DNA of 6,787 nucleotides from Candidatus Moraniibacteriota bacterium (GCA_027031945.1 JALVPE010000014.1:1-6787); one strand, 5' to 3'; shown: positions 1 to 4,400, counted from the first letter of the stretch. Made by a program: numbers and translations. The notes: generated by a model from the letters alone, not told the origin.

Positions 1-138
1 TACAAAACATTTCTCAAAAACCCTTCTTTTGCAATATTTTTTATCAAATTCTTTTAAAAATTCCTTTATTATTATCTTATAGATAATCCTATTATGTATT
101 CTACTAGCTACTCTATAGAGCCATTTTGCTATTGACAA
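1..138 (-). CDS. possible partial gene, 5' part only, running off the left edge
   Basis: An open frame of 46 codons starts at a TTG (138-136) and runs to the window edge without a stop; the nearest in-frame stop upstream is a TAG about six codons before it. The predicted peptide is rich in Lys, Arg and Ile, with a WLYRV segment near the start and a KEFLKEFDKKY segment later. I do not recognise a family. There is no ATG and no SD, and the start would overlap the -35 box of the divergent promoter. It could be a real gene with a poor start, a remnant, or chance openness in AT-rich DNA. The gene lies mostly outside the window, so the call is weak. Confidence 0.25.
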   Translation of the reverse strand, partial: MSIAKWLYRVASRIHNRIIYKIIIKEFLKEFDKKYCKRRVFEKCFV

Positions 139-160
139 AATAGTAAATATATGCTATAGT
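132..160 (+). promoter_or_regulatory. sigma-70 type promoter of the 3D-domain gene
   Basis: TTGACA at 132-137 is a perfect -35 box. It is followed by a 17-bp spacer and TATAGT at 155-160 as the -10 box. The predicted transcription start is near 167, which leaves a leader of about 35 nt to the ATG at 202, or about 98 nt to the ATG at 265. It is the only strong plus-strand promoter seen before the secreted protein. Confidence 0.75.
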
Positions 161-165
161 AGCAT
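151..165. promoter_or_regulatory. inverted repeat overlapping the -10 box, possible operator
   Basis: ATGCTA (151-156) and TAGCAT (160-165) form a perfect 6-bp inverted repeat around a 3-bp centre. It covers the -10 element of the promoter at 132-160, where a bound repressor would block transcription. ATGCTA recurs in direct orientation at 202-207 and 242-247 in the leader or early coding region. This is a pattern only; no regulator is identified. Confidence 0.3.
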
Positions 166-182
166 GTTGACCTGAAAAGACA

Positions 183-220
183 CTTTTGTGTAGTGTCAGC
201 CATGCTAACTACAAGAAAAG
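183..220 (+). other. leader hairpin over the first candidate ATG
   Basis: In the transcript, CTTTT (183-187) pairs with AAAAG (216-220) and TGTAGT (189-194) pairs with ACTACA (208-213), with a small internal loop between the two stems. The ATG at 202 falls in the apical loop. The structure may control initiation, or it may be plain 5' UTR if translation begins at the ATG at 265. Pairing was done by eye and no energy was calculated. Confidence 0.4.
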
Positions 221-732
221 CTTTTGTGAAGTATTGTAGGCATGCTAAAAATTTATTCTCATTAATGAGATACATTGTATTTATAGCAATTATAAGCATT
301 TTTGCAGTAACTGCAGTAAACGCAACAAATAACACTACAAATACTATTAAAAATAAAAACAATTATATCAATATTGAAAATGGAGGTATTGTTTGTGGTA
401 TTGTAAATGGTGCTTATACAAAAGCACAATATACAAAACCAGCTCCAAAAAAATTTATAATTAATGCCTCAGCTTATACAGCTTCAGCTGATGAGTGTGG
501 TAAGAGTGATGGGATTACTGCAAGTGGTAAGTTAGTAAAGAAAAATCATACTCTTGCATGCCCTCCTAATTATAAATTTGGTACCAAAATTCACATTGAG
601 GGAATGGGTGACTATGTATGTGAAGATCGTGGTGGAGCAATAAAAGGAAATCACTTTGATATTTACATGGAAACAAAAACCGAGGCATTTGCATTTGGAC
701 GAAGAAACCTAATTGCTTATGTAGTTGGATAA
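202..732 (+). CDS. secreted 3D-domain protein (cell-wall remodelling type)
   Basis: This is a 176-residue protein if it starts at the ATG at 202. A GTG at 193 and an ATG at 265 (155 residues) are alternatives; none has an SD. Residues 22-41 form a hydrophobic export signal (MRYIVFIAIISIFAV) ending in VNA, a plausible signal peptidase I site; the ATG at 265 would give a more typical short signal peptide. After a low-complexity Asn/Thr/Lys linker, residues about 85-176 match the 3D domain: AYTAS, then SDGITASG (D103), CEDRGG (D142) and HFDIYM (D153), supplying the three conserved aspartates. The family has a double-psi beta-barrel related to lytic transglycosylase MltA and is found in YabE, YuiC and YocH-like wall proteins. 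Cysteines at about 99, 120 and 140 could form a disulfide outside the cell. The exact substrate cannot be told from sequence. The gene is monocistronic, between its own promoter and a strong terminator. Confidence 0.8.
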   Translation: MLTTRKAFVKYCRHAKNLFSLMRYIVFIAIISIFAVTAVNATNNTTNTIKNKNNYINIENGGIVCGIVNGAYTKAQYTKPAPKKFIINASAYTASADECGKSDGITASGKLVKKNHTLACPPNYKFGTKIHIEGMGDYVCEDRGGAIKGNHFDIYMETKTEAFAFGRRNLIAYVVG

Positions 733-744
733 AAGAGAAAAAAG

Positions 745-780
745 AAAAACACTATTTTCATTTTTGAAAATAGTGTTTTT
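745..780. terminator. bidirectional Rho-independent terminator
   Basis: A perfect 15-bp inverted repeat (745-759 with 766-780) encloses a 6-nt loop. The outer arms are A5 and T5, so each strand ends its hairpin in a U tract. It sits between the stop of the 3D-domain gene (732) and the stop of the minus-strand zinc-ribbon gene (784), and can serve both convergent units. Confidence 0.9.
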
Positions 781-783
781 TGT

Positions 784-1053
784 TTATTCCCAATCGGCAT
801 TCCACCACTTGCCCTTAATCTGAGTATTTGGATTTTCTTCTCGCCATTTTTGAGTATTTCTCCATCCACATTTCTTACATTTCGGAGGACCTCCCACCAT
901 TATCCAAAACTTATTATGTCCACATTCGGGACATTTCACGGAGGTAATATAACGATACAAAAGGTAGCTTATTGGAACAAAAACTATACTTAACAATACT
1001 ATTGCACCTATAATTGTACATAAATTCAAAACAAATCCTATTACAGTATTCAT
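784..1053 (-). CDS. small membrane-anchored zinc-ribbon protein
   Basis: This is an 89-residue hypothetical protein. Residues 4-36 are strongly hydrophobic, giving one long or two short membrane segments ending in YLLYRY. The rest is soluble: CPEC (C41, C44) and CKKC (C59, C62) form a classic four-cysteine zinc ribbon, followed by a Trp- and Asn-rich tail. No catalytic motif is visible, so a scaffold or binding role is likely; the family is not recognised. The start is supported by GAGGGAG at 1060-1066 (minus strand), 6 nt before the ATG. The gene lies 20 nt downstream of the winged-helix-like gene and is almost certainly cotranscribed with it. It ends at the shared terminator. Confidence 0.65.
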   Translation of the reverse strand: MNTVIGFVLNLCTIIGAIVLLSIVFVPISYLLYRYITSVKCPECGHNKFWIMVGGPPKCKKCGWRNTQKWREENPNTQIKGKWWNADWE

Positions 1054-1073
1054 TAAATTCTCCCTCTTGTGGC

Positions 1074-1328
1074 TTATTTTTCACATTCATTAAATGTATA
1101 AAATTGCCCATTTTGTGTAGATATTATTTTTATAATTCCCTCCTGTGGCAACACACCACACAAAAGCTTAGAAAATTGTGCAAATTTATAATCTACACTC
1201 ACATCTATTTCTTTTAATTTGTGAAACACCTCCATGCTTCTGAGAGGTTTGTTGTCTTGTAATATTTTAATAATCTTATCAATACTAATTTCTGCATCTC
1301 TCAACCACTTTGTTAATTTGATATTCAT
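1074..1328 (-). CDS. small winged-helix-like protein, hypothetical
   Basis: An 84-residue basic protein starting MNIKLTKWLRDAE. The frame stays open to an earlier ATG at 1364, but AGGAGGG at 1332-1338 lies 3 nt before the ATG at 1328, which fixes this start. Residues about 24-80 read as a small winged helix: a helix around PLRSMEVFHKLKEI, a second around FAQFSKLLCGVL, then a short beta wing (GIIKIIS...GQFYTF). That would make it a DNA-binding regulator, but the assignment rests on secondary-structure pattern, not on a recognised family. It is the first gene of a two-gene unit with the membrane zinc-ribbon protein. A 14-bp inverted repeat in its promoter could be an autoregulatory site. An SD-like AGGAGGG occurs inside the frame with no start after it. 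Confidence 0.6.
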   Translation of the reverse strand: MNIKLTKWLRDAEISIDKIIKILQDNKPLRSMEVFHKLKEIDVSVDYKFAQFSKLLCGVLPQEGIIKIISTQNGQFYTFNECEK

Positions 1329-1345
1329 TGTCCCTCCTCTACTCA

Positions 1346-1373
1346 AATTTATGTTAATGAACATTTGTGTAAA
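1346..1373 (-). promoter_or_regulatory. candidate promoter with inverted repeat for the two-gene cassette
   Basis: Read on the minus strand, TTTACA (1373-1368) and TAAATT (1351-1346) lie 16 bp apart, a moderate sigma-70 match. The spacer contains ATGTT-AATG-AACAT (1351-1364), an inverted repeat in the position of a repressor site. Transcription would start near 1339, giving a very short leader with the SD close to its 5' end. Read-through from the tRNA unit is the alternative, though a terminator lies between. Confidence 0.35.
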
Positions 1374-1406
1374 ATAAAAATACTTTTATATAAAGTATTT
1401 TTATTT
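1372..1406 (-). terminator. terminator of the tRNA-Cys/tRNA-Leu transcript
   Basis: A perfect 15-bp inverted repeat (1372-1386 with 1392-1406) has a 5-nt loop. On the minus strand the descending arm is T-rich and runs into TTTTATTTTAC. It lies 25 bp after the tRNA-Leu 3' end and before the promoter of the next minus-strand unit. The stem is almost pure A/T, so it may be weaker than its length suggests. Confidence 0.6.
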
Positions 1407-1430
1407 CTATCTTTTTATTTTTTTCTCCTG

Positions 1431-1515
1431 TGCCCGAGGCGAGACTTGAACTCGCACGGATTATTCATCCAAGGGATTTTAAGTCCCTCGTGTCTACCAA
1501 TTCCACCACCCGGGC
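1431..1515 (-). tRNA. tRNA-Leu(UAA)
   Basis: An 85-nt class II tRNA. Acceptor strands GCCCGGG and CTCGGGC pair with one G-U. The anticodon stem AGGGA/TCCCT holds the loop CTTAAAA, giving anticodon UAA. A long variable arm (GGAT...ATCC) is present, as expected for leucine, and the T arm contains GTTCAAG. The discriminator is A. The next bases are CAG, so CCA must be added by nucleotidyltransferase. It lies 31 nt downstream of tRNA-Cys in the same transcript. Confidence 0.95.
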
Positions 1516-1546
1516 ATATCACTAAAAACATTATACCACAACTTTG

Positions 1547-1617
1547 AGGTCGCGGCCGGAATTGAACCGGCGTACAGGGTTTTGCAGACCCTTGCCTAAC
1601 CACTCGGCCACGCGACC
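1547..1617 (-). tRNA. tRNA-Cys(GCA)
   Basis: A 71-nt tRNA. Acceptor strands GGTCGCG and CGCGACC pair fully. The anticodon stem GGGT/ACCC region holds the loop CTGCAAA, giving anticodon GCA. The T arm is GCCGG-TTCAATT-CCGGC. The discriminator is U, the known identity base for cysteine. CCA is not encoded (the next bases are CAA). It is the first gene of a tRNA-Cys/tRNA-Leu unit starting only about 6 nt after the predicted transcription start. Confidence 0.95.
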
Positions 1618-1629
1618 AATACAATTTTC

Positions 1630-1658
1630 AGAGTATCAAAATTTTTAATTTACGTCAA
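1630..1658 (-). promoter_or_regulatory. promoter of the tRNA-Cys/tRNA-Leu unit
   Basis: On the minus strand, TTGACG (1658-1653), a 17-bp spacer and TACTCT (1635-1630) form a good sigma-70 promoter placed just upstream of tRNA-Cys. The stretch from here to the nrnA stop (1659-1775) holds no gene that I can support; it is AT-rich, with one SD-like GAGGAG without a following ATG. Confidence 0.6.
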
Positions 1659-1775
1659 CGCGTATTAACAAATGAATTCTTGTATATCCAATTATAAAAT
1701 TTTCTTATAGTAATCTCCTCTATCGAATAAATAAAAATTTACAAAAAAATAAATATATAAAAATAGTGTTATTAT

Positions 1776-2744
1776 TTATTGTATCTTCCAACCTCCGTCA
1801 TCTGTTTTTATAATACGACCAGGTATTGAAAAACCGCTAGCAAGTTTATGTCCACCACCACCAAGTGTATGTGCAATTGCTGATACATCTATATTATTAT
1901 GTTTTTCTGTTCTAAGACTTCCCTTTATACGATTAGCATCAGCTTGATAAATAACCATAGCAATTTTTATACTAGGCACTGTGGACAGCATTGAAGCAAT
2001 ATTGGATATTTCTCCAGATTTTACCACGCCATCTTCTTTAGTAATAACGGCGACTGCAAATCCTACATCCTTGAAGAAACGTACTTGCTCTAGTGCTCTA
2101 CCCCACAAATTTAGTGTTTCTACATTATTATTAGAAAATAATGCTAAATTAATTTTTGATATAGATGCGCCATGCTTTATAAGATTTGCCGCTGTTGTTA
2201 AGGTTTCTGACGAAGTATTTGCATGTCTAAATGCTCCTGTATCAAACATTATACCAGCTAACAAAGCTGTGGCTATTTTTTTGTTTATTTCTTTGTGTGT
2301 AAAAACAAAAAAATTATAAAGAATTTCACATGTTGACGAATAATTTGCATCATTCATAAAAAGATCTGCTTTGGTTATAGTATCATGATGATGATCAATC
2401 ACTACCGTAACACAAGACTTTGAAACATCTTTAATAACACGATTAAAGCCTCTATCAACACTATCACAGCCAATAACAACATCAAATTGTTTTAGATCTA
2501 AATCTGTAGGATTACGAAACTCATTTTCTGACATAATTTGTTTAAGTTGTTCAGGAAACGGATCATAGCATCCAATAGTTACCTTTGCTGTAAAGTATTT
2601 TTGTATAAATTGAGAAAACGCAACTACACTACCCACTGCATCAGGGTCAGGATTTGAATGTCCAATAATGAAAATGTTTTTTGCACTTTGCAAAATGTAA
2701 TGAAGTGTATTAAATTCTTTTAGAAATTGCCGTCTATGTGACAT
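1776..2744 (-). CDS. nrnA: DHH-DHHA1 phosphoesterase, NrnA-type nanoRNase / pAp phosphatase
   Basis: 322 residues, the usual length for NrnA. The family is cytoplasmic and Mn-dependent, degrades 2-5 nt RNAs to mononucleotides, and often removes the 3' phosphate of pAp. The DHH domain has all expected motifs: GHSNPDPDAVGS (H29, D33, D35), CDSVDRG (D94), the signature IDHHHD (D117, H118, H119) and MFDTGAFRH (D168). The DHHA1 substrate-binding domain ends with GGGGHKLASGF (295-305). The second motif position usually reads NPDGDA; here it is NPDPDA, a mild variant. The gene follows rbfA by 50 nt, the classical rbfA-nrnA order of translation-related operons. No SD is visible before the ATG at 2744. 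A cyclic-di-AMP phosphodiesterase role is an alternative, but the accessory domains of GdpP are absent. Confidence 0.9.
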   Translation of the reverse strand: MSHRRQFLKEFNTLHYILQSAKNIFIIGHSNPDPDAVGSVVAFSQFIQKYFTAKVTIGCYDPFPEQLKQIMSENEFRNPTDLDLKQFDVVIGCDSVDRGFNRVIKDVSKSCVTVVIDHHHDTITKADLFMNDANYSSTCEILYNFFVFTHKEINKKIATALLAGIMFDTGAFRHANTSSETLTTAANLIKHGASISKINLALFSNNNVETLNLWGRALEQVRFFKDVGFAVAVITKEDGVVKSGEISNIASMLSTVPSIKIAMVIYQADANRIKGSLRTEKHNNIDVSAIAHTLGGGGHKLASGFSIPGRIIKTDDGGWKIQ

Positions 2745-2794
2745 ATAGCTAATATATGAATACCTTTTATAATTTTAGCATATGCCATACAAAT

Positions 2795-3121
2795 TTATTT
2801 CTGCAATAATCGTTCCAATTCATCAACATCATCACCAGTTTTATCATGTATAAATGATATTTTTGGCAAAATTCTTAAATGAAGTTTTTTATGCAATGCT
2901 TTTTGTATGGCACTTTGTTCATATTCAAGTGTTTTCATTGCATAATTAATATCTGCACATGGAAATACTCGAACGAATATACGAGTATATCGCAAGTCAT
3001 TTGTTGTGTCAACCCTTGAAATCGTTACAAAAACATTGGATTTAAAATCAATATTTTTTGTAATTAACTTTGATGATTCTCGTTTTATAACGGAATTTAT
3101 TTTTCGCATTCTTTCGCTCAT
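2795..3121 (-). CDS. rbfA: ribosome-binding factor A
   Basis: 108 residues, near the short end of the family. RbfA binds the 30S subunit during late 16S rRNA maturation and has a type II KH fold. The pattern fits along its length: an Arg-rich N-terminal helix (MSERMRKINSVIKRESS), a beta strand VFVTISRVDTTNDLRY, the strand TRIFVRVFP, and the C-terminal hallmark L80-R83-P86-F90-D93 (LRILPKISFIHD), followed by an acidic tail ending in LERLLQK. No SD precedes the ATG, and the leader is AT-rich. It lies 46 nt after tRNA-Arg and 50 nt before nrnA, and is probably transcribed from the strong promoter at 3360-3388 through the tRNA. A weak AT-only hairpin in the tRNA-rbfA gap could reduce read-through. 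The usual neighbours nusA, infB and truB are not in this window. Confidence 0.88.
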   Translation of the reverse strand: MSERMRKINSVIKRESSKLITKNIDFKSNVFVTISRVDTTNDLRYTRIFVRVFPCADINYAMKTLEYEQSAIQKALHKKLHLRILPKISFIHDKTGDDVDELERLLQK

Positions 3122-3167
3122 ATTTTTACATTAAATATACACTGAAAAATAACTTCAAATTATTTTG

Positions 3168-3239
3168 TCTCCTTGGCAGGAATTGAACCTGCATCTAATC
3201 CTTAGGAGGGATTTGTTCTATCCATTGAACTACAAGGAG
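3168..3239 (-). tRNA. tRNA-Arg(CCU)
   Basis: A 72-nt tRNA. Acceptor strands CTCCTTG and CAAGGAG pair fully. The D stem is GTTC/GAAC. The anticodon stem AATCC/GGATT holds CTCCTAA, giving anticodon CCU. The T arm is GCAGG-TTCAATT-CCTGC. The discriminator is A and CCA is not encoded. It reads the AGG codon. It is the first stable product of the leftward transcript that leaves the long intergenic region. Confidence 0.95.
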
Positions 3240-3284
3240 AAAATTCATCATAATAAATTCTTCAAAACTATATAAATATAGCAT
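3195..3284 (-). CDS. 29-codon leader-type reading frame with strong SD, overlapping tRNA-Arg
   Basis: AAAGGAGG lies 5 nt before an ATG (3284-3282) and is the best SD in the window. The frame encodes MLYLYSFEEF followed by a hydrophobic stretch, enters the tRNA-Arg gene and stops at TAG 3197-3195, inside the tRNA. Translation would conflict with tRNA folding, so this may be a leader peptide, the 5' remnant of a gene interrupted by the tRNA, or chance. A 9-bp hairpin (3312-3320 with 3327-3335) lies just upstream in the same leader. Confidence 0.25.
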   Translation of the reverse strand: MLYLYSFEEFIMMNFLLVVQWIEQIPPKD

Positions 3285-3311
3285 GTTATCCTCCTTTTTA
3301 CAACACTACAG

Positions 3312-3335
3312 AAGATTTTTTAATTTAAAAATCTT
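3312..3335 (-). other. hairpin in the leader of the tRNA-Arg transcript
   Basis: AAGATTTTT (3312-3320) and AAAAATCTT (3327-3335) form a perfect 9-bp stem with a 6-nt loop. It lies about 20 nt after the predicted start of the leftward transcript. No U tract follows on the minus strand, so it does not look like a terminator. Confidence 0.4.
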
Positions 3336-3359
3336 ATAGGCACTATGCGATGCACTCGT

Positions 3360-3388
3360 ATTATACCACAATATATATATTTTGTCAA
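3360..3388 (-). promoter_or_regulatory. perfect-consensus sigma-70 promoter firing leftward
   Basis: On the minus strand, TTGACA (3388-3383), a 17-bp spacer and TATAAT (3365-3360) match both consensus hexamers exactly. The start is expected near 3353, about 114 nt before tRNA-Arg. It likely drives tRNA-Arg and possibly rbfA-nrnA. It sits 70 bp from the first parS site and points away from the array. Confidence 0.85.
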
Positions 3389-3515
3389 GTAATTTTAATT
3401 ACTTATAAATCACTATCGCCTGTTACTTTTTCTTTATAATACCCTTTTTAATAATATTGTTCCACGTGGAACAATTATGTGATTTTCAATTTATTTTTTA
3501 TCGAAATTCATTGTC

Positions 3516-3619
3516 TCAGTGTTCCATGTGGAACATTTTTAATCGATTTAAATAAAAAGACATCTTTATTTACAATATATTGTTCCACGTGGAACAATTA
3601 TGTGACTTTTGATCTGTTT
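3516..3619. repeat. direct repeat copy A within the parS array
   Basis: This 104-bp block, covering parS sites 2 and 3 and the spacers between and after them, recurs at 3888-3991 (offset 372 bp) with two differences (3603 T to C, 3611 G to A). The spacer between the two sites is identical in both copies. It suggests a recent duplication or gene conversion in the array. Confidence 0.9.
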
Positions 3620-3887
3620 ATTTATAGCAATTCATTGTTCTAATGTTCCACGTGGAACAATTATACAATATTTGTATTATGTAATATTAAAATTTATTAT
3701 TTACATGTTCCACGTGGAACATTATCATATAATTTTATTAAAATTTCAATTATTTAATCAGGTTTGATTGTTCCACGTGGAACAATCACATAACTTTTAA
3801 ACCCTCTTATAGCAAAATCTATTATTTTAATGTTCCACGTGGAACATTATCGTATTATCTTAATGGATTGATGTAATTTTTATTATT

Positions 3888-3991
3888 TCAGTGTTCCATG
3901 TGGAACATTTTTAATCGATTTAAATAAAAAGACATCTTTATTTACAATATATTGTTCCACGTGGAACAATTATGCGACTTTTAATCTGTTT
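3888..3991. repeat. direct repeat copy B within the parS array
   Basis: Second copy of the 104-bp block at 3516-3619, covering parS sites 8 and 9. The copies lie exactly six repeat periods apart, so unequal exchange between them would remove or add six sites. Confidence 0.9.
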
Positions 3992-4203
3992 TTTCATCAA
4001 AATTTGTTATTATAGTGTTCTACGTGGAACATTAATGTCGCACAATATTATTTTTTAAATATTTTCTATTTATTTCAACCTTTAGTGTAATTTGTACACT
4101 ATATTAGTAAATGATATTTTAAAAAATAAGTTGATTTAATTTCTCGACTATTATAATATACATTCTTTTAAAATATCTAATTGTGGTATTCACTTCTCAA
4201 AAA

Positions 4204-4219
4204 CCACAATATATAGTGT
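4204..4219. promoter_or_regulatory. NrdR-box-like operator upstream of nrdD
   Basis: CCACAATATATAGTGT matches the known NrdR consensus acaCwAtATaTwGtgt at 15 of 16 positions, including the core C and G. NrdR is the ATP/dATP-sensing repressor of ribonucleotide reductase genes, and such boxes lie upstream of nrd genes. They normally come in helically phased pairs; I see no clear second box, only half-site-like ACAATATT at 4252-4259. It lies 29 bp upstream of the putative -35 box. Confidence 0.5.
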
Positions 4220-4225
4220 GTATAA
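4217..4225 (-). promoter_or_regulatory. DnaA box 1 (TTATACACA)
   Basis: On the minus strand this reads TTATACACA, a full match to TTATNCACA. It overlaps the last three bases of the NrdR-like box and lies in the same orientation as box 2, 15 bp away. Confidence 0.45.
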
Positions 4226-4231
4226 GTAATA

Positions 4232-4240
4232 TGTGGATAT
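4232..4240 (-). promoter_or_regulatory. DnaA box 2 (ATATCCACA, one mismatch)
   Basis: On the minus strand this reads ATATCCACA, one base from TTATCCACA. Paired, same-orientation boxes could belong to an origin or, as known for E. coli nrdAB, to DnaA control of a reductase promoter. Confidence 0.4.
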
Positions 4241-4247
4241 AATGATA

Positions 4248-4276
4248 TTGCACAATATTCAAAAGCAGTCTATACT
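4248..4276 (+). promoter_or_regulatory. candidate nrdD promoter
   Basis: TTGCAC (4248-4253), a 17-bp spacer and TATACT (4271-4276) form a sigma-70-like promoter with a good -10 box and a weak -35 box. Transcription would start near 4283 and give a leader of about 118 nt. A second, poorer candidate is TTGATT (4131-4136) with TATAAT (4152-4157), spacer 15 bp. Confidence 0.45.
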
Positions 4277-4291
4277 ATAAATTAGTGAGGG

Positions 4292-4327
4292 GTAAGAATC
4301 AAAAAAATTTCTTACTTTTTCTTTTTT
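4292..4327 (+). terminator. terminator-like hairpin in the nrdD leader, possible attenuator
   Basis: GTAAGAA (4292-4298) pairs with TTCTTAC (4309-4315), and the stem is followed at once by TTTTTCTTTTTT. This is the shape of an intrinsic terminator, placed between the candidate start (about 4283) and the nrdD ATG. A second AT-rich hairpin (GTTTTTA 4340-4346 with TAAAAAC 4368-4374) follows. If the main start is upstream of 4292, nrdD expression requires read-through, which would suit attenuation. It could instead insulate the gene from transcription entering from the parS side. Confidence 0.5.
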
Positions 4328-4400
4328 CACTAAAATATTGTTTTTAAATTAAAAAAAATTAATATTTTAAAAACATTGGTAGTAATTTTACGAAATAAAT

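Larger units (their letters stand above)
3458..4031. repeat. parS: array of ten parS (ParB-binding) sites, putative centromere
   Basis: Ten 16-bp palindromes start at 3458, 3520, 3581, 3644, 3706, 3769, 3831, 3892, 3953 and 4016. Seven are exactly TGTTCCACGTGGAACA. Sites 2 and 8 carry CCATGTGG in the centre, and site 10 has TTCTACGT. This sequence agrees with the parS known from Pseudomonas and differs from the Bacillus form (TGTTTCACGTGAAACA) by one symmetrical base pair. ParB loads at parS, spreads as a CTP-dependent clamp, and directs origin segregation with ParA. Start-to-start distances are 62, 61, 63, 62, 63, 62, 61, 61 and 63 bp. Spacers are 45-47 bp and AT-rich; some palindromes extend to 20 bp (ATTG...CAAT at sites 1, 3, 6, 9). 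No parA or parB gene is in the window. A tandem array is unusual for a chromosome; plasmid centromeres such as F sopC are arranged this way. Confidence 0.88.
4032..4400 (+). other. AT-rich intergenic region between parS array and nrdD; candidate origin or control region
   Basis: No gene is visible. The region contains a 7-bp inverted repeat TAGTGTA/TACACTA (4083-4101), an 8-bp inverted repeat ATTGTGGT/ACCACAAT (4180-4187 with 4203-4210), a 10-bp direct repeat GCACAATATT (4040-4049 and 4250-4259), two DnaA-box-like 9-mers, a NrdR-box-like site and the nrdD promoter and leader. Genes at the two sides of the parS-containing gap point away from each other, as is common at oriC. There is no dnaA or dnaN gene in view, so an origin here is a hypothesis. 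Confidence 0.4.

Noticed and set aside
1365..1624. Reading frames over the tRNA-Cys/tRNA-Leu genes on either strand
   Set aside because: They translate tRNA sequence; both tRNAs fold completely, so the frames are fortuitous.
1659..1775. Small gene after the SD-like GAGGAG between tRNA-Cys and nrnA
   Set aside because: No ATG, GTG or TTG lies at a usable distance, and the following frame is short and unremarkable.
1981..2319. Plus-strand reading frame inside nrnA
   Set aside because: It is antisense to a gene with all DHH motifs, has no SD or recognisable product, and is a shadow.
3458..4031. CRISPR array (regular short repeats with about 46-bp spacers)
   Set aside because: The repeats are only 16 bp and fully palindromic, two spacers are identical (sites 2 and 8), several other spacers share sequence, and no cas gene is present. 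The repeat is the known parS sequence.
3458..4031. Series of transcription terminators
   Set aside because: The palindromes have no loop and no consistent U tract, and ten tandem terminators with helical spacing and no genes between them make no sense.
3458..4031. Plasmid or phage origin of low-copy replicon
   Set aside because: The array resembles plasmid centromeres, but the neighbours (three tRNAs, rbfA, nrnA, nrdD) are chromosomal housekeeping genes and no rep or parAB gene is seen in the window.
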